Source: a virus. Taken from it: a stretch of 47,050 bases of DNA. Below the pieces are notes generated by a model, which saw only the letters and a list, made by a program, of their open reading frames with translations, did not search any database and was not told the origin of the DNA. Position numbers and translations under genes: made by a program. Below are positions 44,996 through 47,050 of the stretch, in pieces (positions within the stretch are counted from its first letter, which is position 1; the number at the start of each line of letters is the position of its first letter). The DNA is taken from positions 1-47,050 of the IMG/VR virus record IMGVR_UViG_3300022200_000081; one strand, 5' to 3'.

Positions 44996-46428
44996 TATGA
45001 AAAGAACCCTTCAAGTGTAGATTTAACTTCCAATGCTTCTGGATGGTATTGTCTAAGTGTATCCTCTCCCATCTTAGAAGTCAAGTAGTCATACCATTCT
45101 TGCTCAGACCACATACCAGGGGACACACCATTCCAGTATTCCTTCCACAACGGATGCTCTTTGTTTAGTCGGCGATCATCAACGAACTGACGACGAGTCA
45201 TTTCATAATCCCAAGAACCAAGACCATCCATATCTTCACGGAAGTAATACACCAGTGACATACGAAGCATCTTATCTTCGCCTGAGTCTGGTGGCAGAAT
45301 TGGTGTGTTGCCGTGAATCACTCTCATATTATCAATCAAAAGCAAATCACCAGGACGTACATTCACAGCAACACGAACTTCAGGTGCTACAAGATAACCA
45401 CCCTTCCAATCCATACCATCACGTGTAACAACGGTGAGGTTTGAGAACCCAGCGTTGAGTGAACCAGCATCACGATGGCATGCCATACGAGCATTGCGAT
45501 CTTTCGTGGTTGTGTTCACAGTAATGGTCGTGAAGGTGGTATCTTCACCAATCAAAAACTTATTGTCCAGTCGGTCAGCAAACTGCTGTTGGAATCCATG
45601 ACGCTGCGGGAGCAAACGAGCAAACTCTTTCTCCAACTTACGAGCAAACGGATAGGACTTCTCAAACTTCTCACGGTTGTGATCCACATAAGATGTAGCA
45701 CGACCATAAGGAATACGAGGATAACGACCGTAGAAACCTGCGATACCAGACCAAAGCGGAGAAGCATAAGATGTACCTGAGATAAACTTGGTACGAATCA
45801 TCTTCGCATAGTCTTGCGCTTCATGTACTGGCATACCAAGCATCTTCTCGATAGCGGCAGGCATAAAGTTGGTGTAATAACCAAACTCATCTTCAATCTT
45901 AGAGCGCAACCATACCTCACCACGTGTTTCATACTTGGCAGTTTCGTGCTTCTTCTTAATTGACTCAAGCTGATCACCACCAGTAATATCCTGCGGTTGA
46001 CCTGCTTCAAAGTATTCAAGGATGTCAAGCTGATAAGGTGTTACCCAATCACGCTTGTTGTTTTGTTCGGCACGTGGACCAGCTGCCATACCACGATTGT
46101 TTGATTCAACGGCAGCTTCCCAAAGACCTTCCATAGCACCACGCTGTTCATCTTCAGTGAACACATTCTTACGGAACTTAAACGCTACACGATCTTCGCC
46201 CATGCAAGACAAACACTCATGATCGCAGGTTGCCTGATCTACCATGTCACATACAGGTGGCAAGTACAAATCTGCATCGCCATCAATTAGAATATCATAA
46301 TAAGAGTCATCGACATACTTACCGAGCAGTTCTTCCTGAGGAATTACAAACTCTGCAATATAAACGTCTTGACCTTCATCGCCAACATACTTCTGCCAGC
46401 GATTGCCATTAATTTCAATAATTTCCAT
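44995..46428 (-). CDS. TET/JBP-like 2OG oxygenase, predicted DNA base hydroxylase
   Basis: 477 residues. The 2OG/Fe(II) core near the C-terminus reads C-H318-R-D320-A-G, then W-K-G-G-Y-L-V-A-P, V-N-V-R-P-G-D-L-L-L-I-D, V-I-H372-G-N-T-P and L-R389-M-S-L-V-Y, which I recognise as the TET/JBP type that oxidises 5-methylcytosine or thymine. The N-terminal third has a possible zinc cluster (C60, C68, H70, C72, C75). The last residues are K-S-T-L-E-G-F-F-S, identical to the DNA polymerase B tail. It is coupled to the glycosyltransferase gene, as in base-J-like pathways (hydroxylate, then glycosylate). The ATG at 46428 has GGAG 8 bases upstream; the frame opens earlier at a poorer start. Confidence 0.85.
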   Translation of the reverse strand: MEIIEINGNRWQKYVGDEGQDVYIAEFVIPQEELLGKYVDDSYYDILIDGDADLYLPPVCDMVDQATCDHECLSCMGEDRVAFKFRKNVFTEDEQRGAMEGLWEAAVESNNRGMAAGPRAEQNNKRDWVTPYQLDILEYFEAGQPQDITGGDQLESIKKKHETAKYETRGEVWLRSKIEDEFGYYTNFMPAAIEKMLGMPVHEAQDYAKMIRTKFISGTSYASPLWSGIAGFYGRYPRIPYGRATSYVDHNREKFEKSYPFARKLEKEFARLLPQRHGFQQQFADRLDNKFLIGEDTTFTTITVNTTTKDRNARMACHRDAGSLNAGFSNLTVVTRDGMDWKGGYLVAPEVRVAVNVRPGDLLLIDNMRVIHGNTPILPPDSGEDKMLRMSLVYYFREDMDGLGSWDYEMTRRQFVDDRRLNKEHPLWKEYWNGVSPGMWSEQEWYDYLTSKMGEDTLRQYHPEALEVKSTLEGFFS

Positions 46429-46466
46429 GTTACTGCTCCAATAAAGACACGGAGTATTTAGACAGA

Positions 46467-46655
46467 CTACCAATCACCATTATCAAGTATAATGCGAATG
46501 TTGACAAATAGCAACTGAAAGAACATTTGGTTCATCTTCGGATTAAAGTCATCCTCTCTAATGACTTCCCACGAGAAACGCCAGTGGAAAGGATTTACAA
46601 CTATTGTAACCCAAATCCCTGAATAACGCAACCATTTATAGATCGTTCTGATCAT
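46467..46655 (-). CDS. Small conserved protein, unknown function
   Basis: 62 residues: I-R-T-I-Y-K-W-L-R-Y-S-G-I-W-V-T-I-V-V-N-P-F-H-W-R-F-S-W. Aromatic-rich, ending D-N-G-D-W. It resembles short conserved proteins of cyanophage-like T4 relatives with the same N-P-F-H-W box; the role is unknown to me. The hydrophobic W/I/V segment may associate with membrane. Coupled to the upstream gene by ATGA. The gap 46429-46466 contains CTAAATAC, a possible late-promoter variant for the TET/JBP-like gene. Confidence 0.75.
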   Translation of the reverse strand: MIRTIYKWLRYSGIWVTIVVNPFHWRFSWEVIREDDFNPKMNQMFFQLLFVNIRIILDNGDW

Positions 46656-46927
46656 AAGTGATCTATGATTGGTTCATCACACTTCAAGCATTCGCCGTTG
46701 TGATCGTATTCGTGATCACAATGCTTACCAAGCACTTCTGGACTGTAGTCTAAAGTTTCTTTATCACCATATAGTGTAGCGAAGTCATCCTCAATGGTAA
46801 TCTCTAGATCATCGTGATAGATGTTGTAGTCTTTGAACGACCCATCCTTCTCATACACACGGAAAACATTGTATCCGTTGAATGTGCGAATCAGGAATCC
46901 TCGTGTGCCTTTTGCTGGGTTGTCCAT
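46652..46927 (-). CDS. Small protein with C-terminal zinc-ribbon-like cluster
   Basis: 91 residues. The first 60 look like a small beta domain (F-L-I-R-T-F-N-G-Y-N-V-F-R-V-Y). The end has H-C-D-H-E-Y-D-H-N-G-E-C-L-K-C, a compact Cys/His cluster that could bind zinc. Its leader AAGGAAAGAATATGG is identical to that of nrdA. No family recognised. Confidence 0.75.
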   Translation of the reverse strand: MDNPAKGTRGFLIRTFNGYNVFRVYEKDGSFKDYNIYHDDLEITIEDDFATLYGDKETLDYSPEVLGKHCDHEYDHNGECLKCDEPIIDHL

Positions 46928-47050
46928 ATTCTTTCCTTCACATCAAAGTCACCAGACTTAATCATACACCAATTGTAGAACGGATACAACCAACCAAGAT
47001 CAAACTTGCTCATTGGAAACGAAACCCAATGACCTGTATAGTACAGAAAA
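46891..47050 (-). CDS. C-terminal end of an unknown protein (partial)
   Basis: An open frame enters from the right edge: F-L-Y-Y-T-G-H-W-V-S-F-P-M-S-K-F-D-L-G-W, then Y-P-F-Y-N-W-C-M, ending near A-H-E-D-S. The stop lies 36 bases inside the next gene. The aromatic composition is like that of its small neighbours. Too little is visible for a call. Confidence 0.55.
   Translation of the reverse strand, partial: FLYYTGHWVSFPMSKFDLGWLYPFYNWCMIKSGDFDVKERIWTTQQKAHEDS

Noticed and set aside
1-47050. CRISPR array or insertion sequence
   Set aside because: I found no regularly spaced direct repeats of CRISPR type and no transposase or terminal inverted repeats; the repeats present are protease-site codons, promoter palindromes and hairpins.

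Overview
This window is a piece of a lytic T4-superfamily myovirus genome. I see no convincing host gene. Every gene I can support reads right to left (minus strand), packed with stop/start overlaps such as ATGA and TAATG. The T4 replication core is recognisable: split DNA polymerase (gp43), clamp (gp45), clamp loader (gp44/gp62), RegA, UvsX, gp41 helicase and gp61 primase. The composition (NrdA, ThyX, Hsp20, CobS, many 2OG oxygenases, internal virion polyproteins) resembles the environmental 'exo-T-even' phages of aquatic bacteria more than coliphage T4. The host is probably a proteobacterium. The phage tmRNA encodes a tag of the AND...ALAA type but has a permuted two-piece layout, a combination I would associate with a betaproteobacterium-like host; this is an inference.

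Layout from left to right (each gene reads leftward). 1-4224: nucleotide metabolism and priming (nrdA, thyX, a 2OG oxygenase, primase). 4263-8491: late virion proteins. 8536-18198: a late operon starting at a TATAAATA promoter, with a nuclease-less NUMOD protein, polyprotein A (nucleotidyltransferase head), a Dps-like ferritin and polyprotein B. Both polyproteins are studded with T4 gp21-type protease sites of the form (L/I)-x-E. 18210-22548: a second late cluster in which four adjacent genes begin with the same M-x-x-F-x-x-(Y/F)-(L/I)-x-E leader, resembling the capsid-targeting sequence of T4 internal proteins. Their bodies look like a PD-(D/E)XK nuclease, a ParB-like protein, a small unknown and a ligase-like nucleotidyltransferase. 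22728-24073: early genes (SprT-like protease, two small unknowns, ArdC-like antirestriction domain). 24185-30614: gp41, UvsX and DNA polymerase split into two genes by a 2OG oxygenase and an Sm-like protein. 30695-32210: Hsp20, tRNA-Arg(CCG), a permuted tmRNA and a membrane protein with a histone-H1-like tail. 32197-36754: MazG-like, RegA, gp62, gp44, DsbA-like, gp45 and a GT-A glycosyltransferase. 36755-41939: small unknowns, then CobS-like AAA+ and a CobT-like VWA/metalloprotease. 41951-43597: a DUF262-HNH protein with a hairpin-rich leader. 43652-47050: a GT-B glycosyltransferase, a TET/JBP-like oxygenase and small conserved genes.

Two systems stand out. First, the late clusters look like a cargo programme: proteins built to enter the prohead, be trimmed by the maturation protease and probably be ejected into the next host. 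Second, the TET/JBP-like oxygenase and the adjacent glycosyltransferase end in the same peptide (S/A-T-L-E-x-F-F) as the polymerase C-terminal half. In T4 relatives that position holds the sliding-clamp binding tail, which suggests DNA hypermodification tethered to the replication clamp.

Regulation is unusually legible. Early and middle genes have sigma70-like promoters, nearly all with exactly 17 bp spacing. Late genes have TATAAATA-type promoters. The palindrome TTATG-N4-CATAA lies upstream of the cobS, cobT-like and ardC-like promoters at helically phased offsets.
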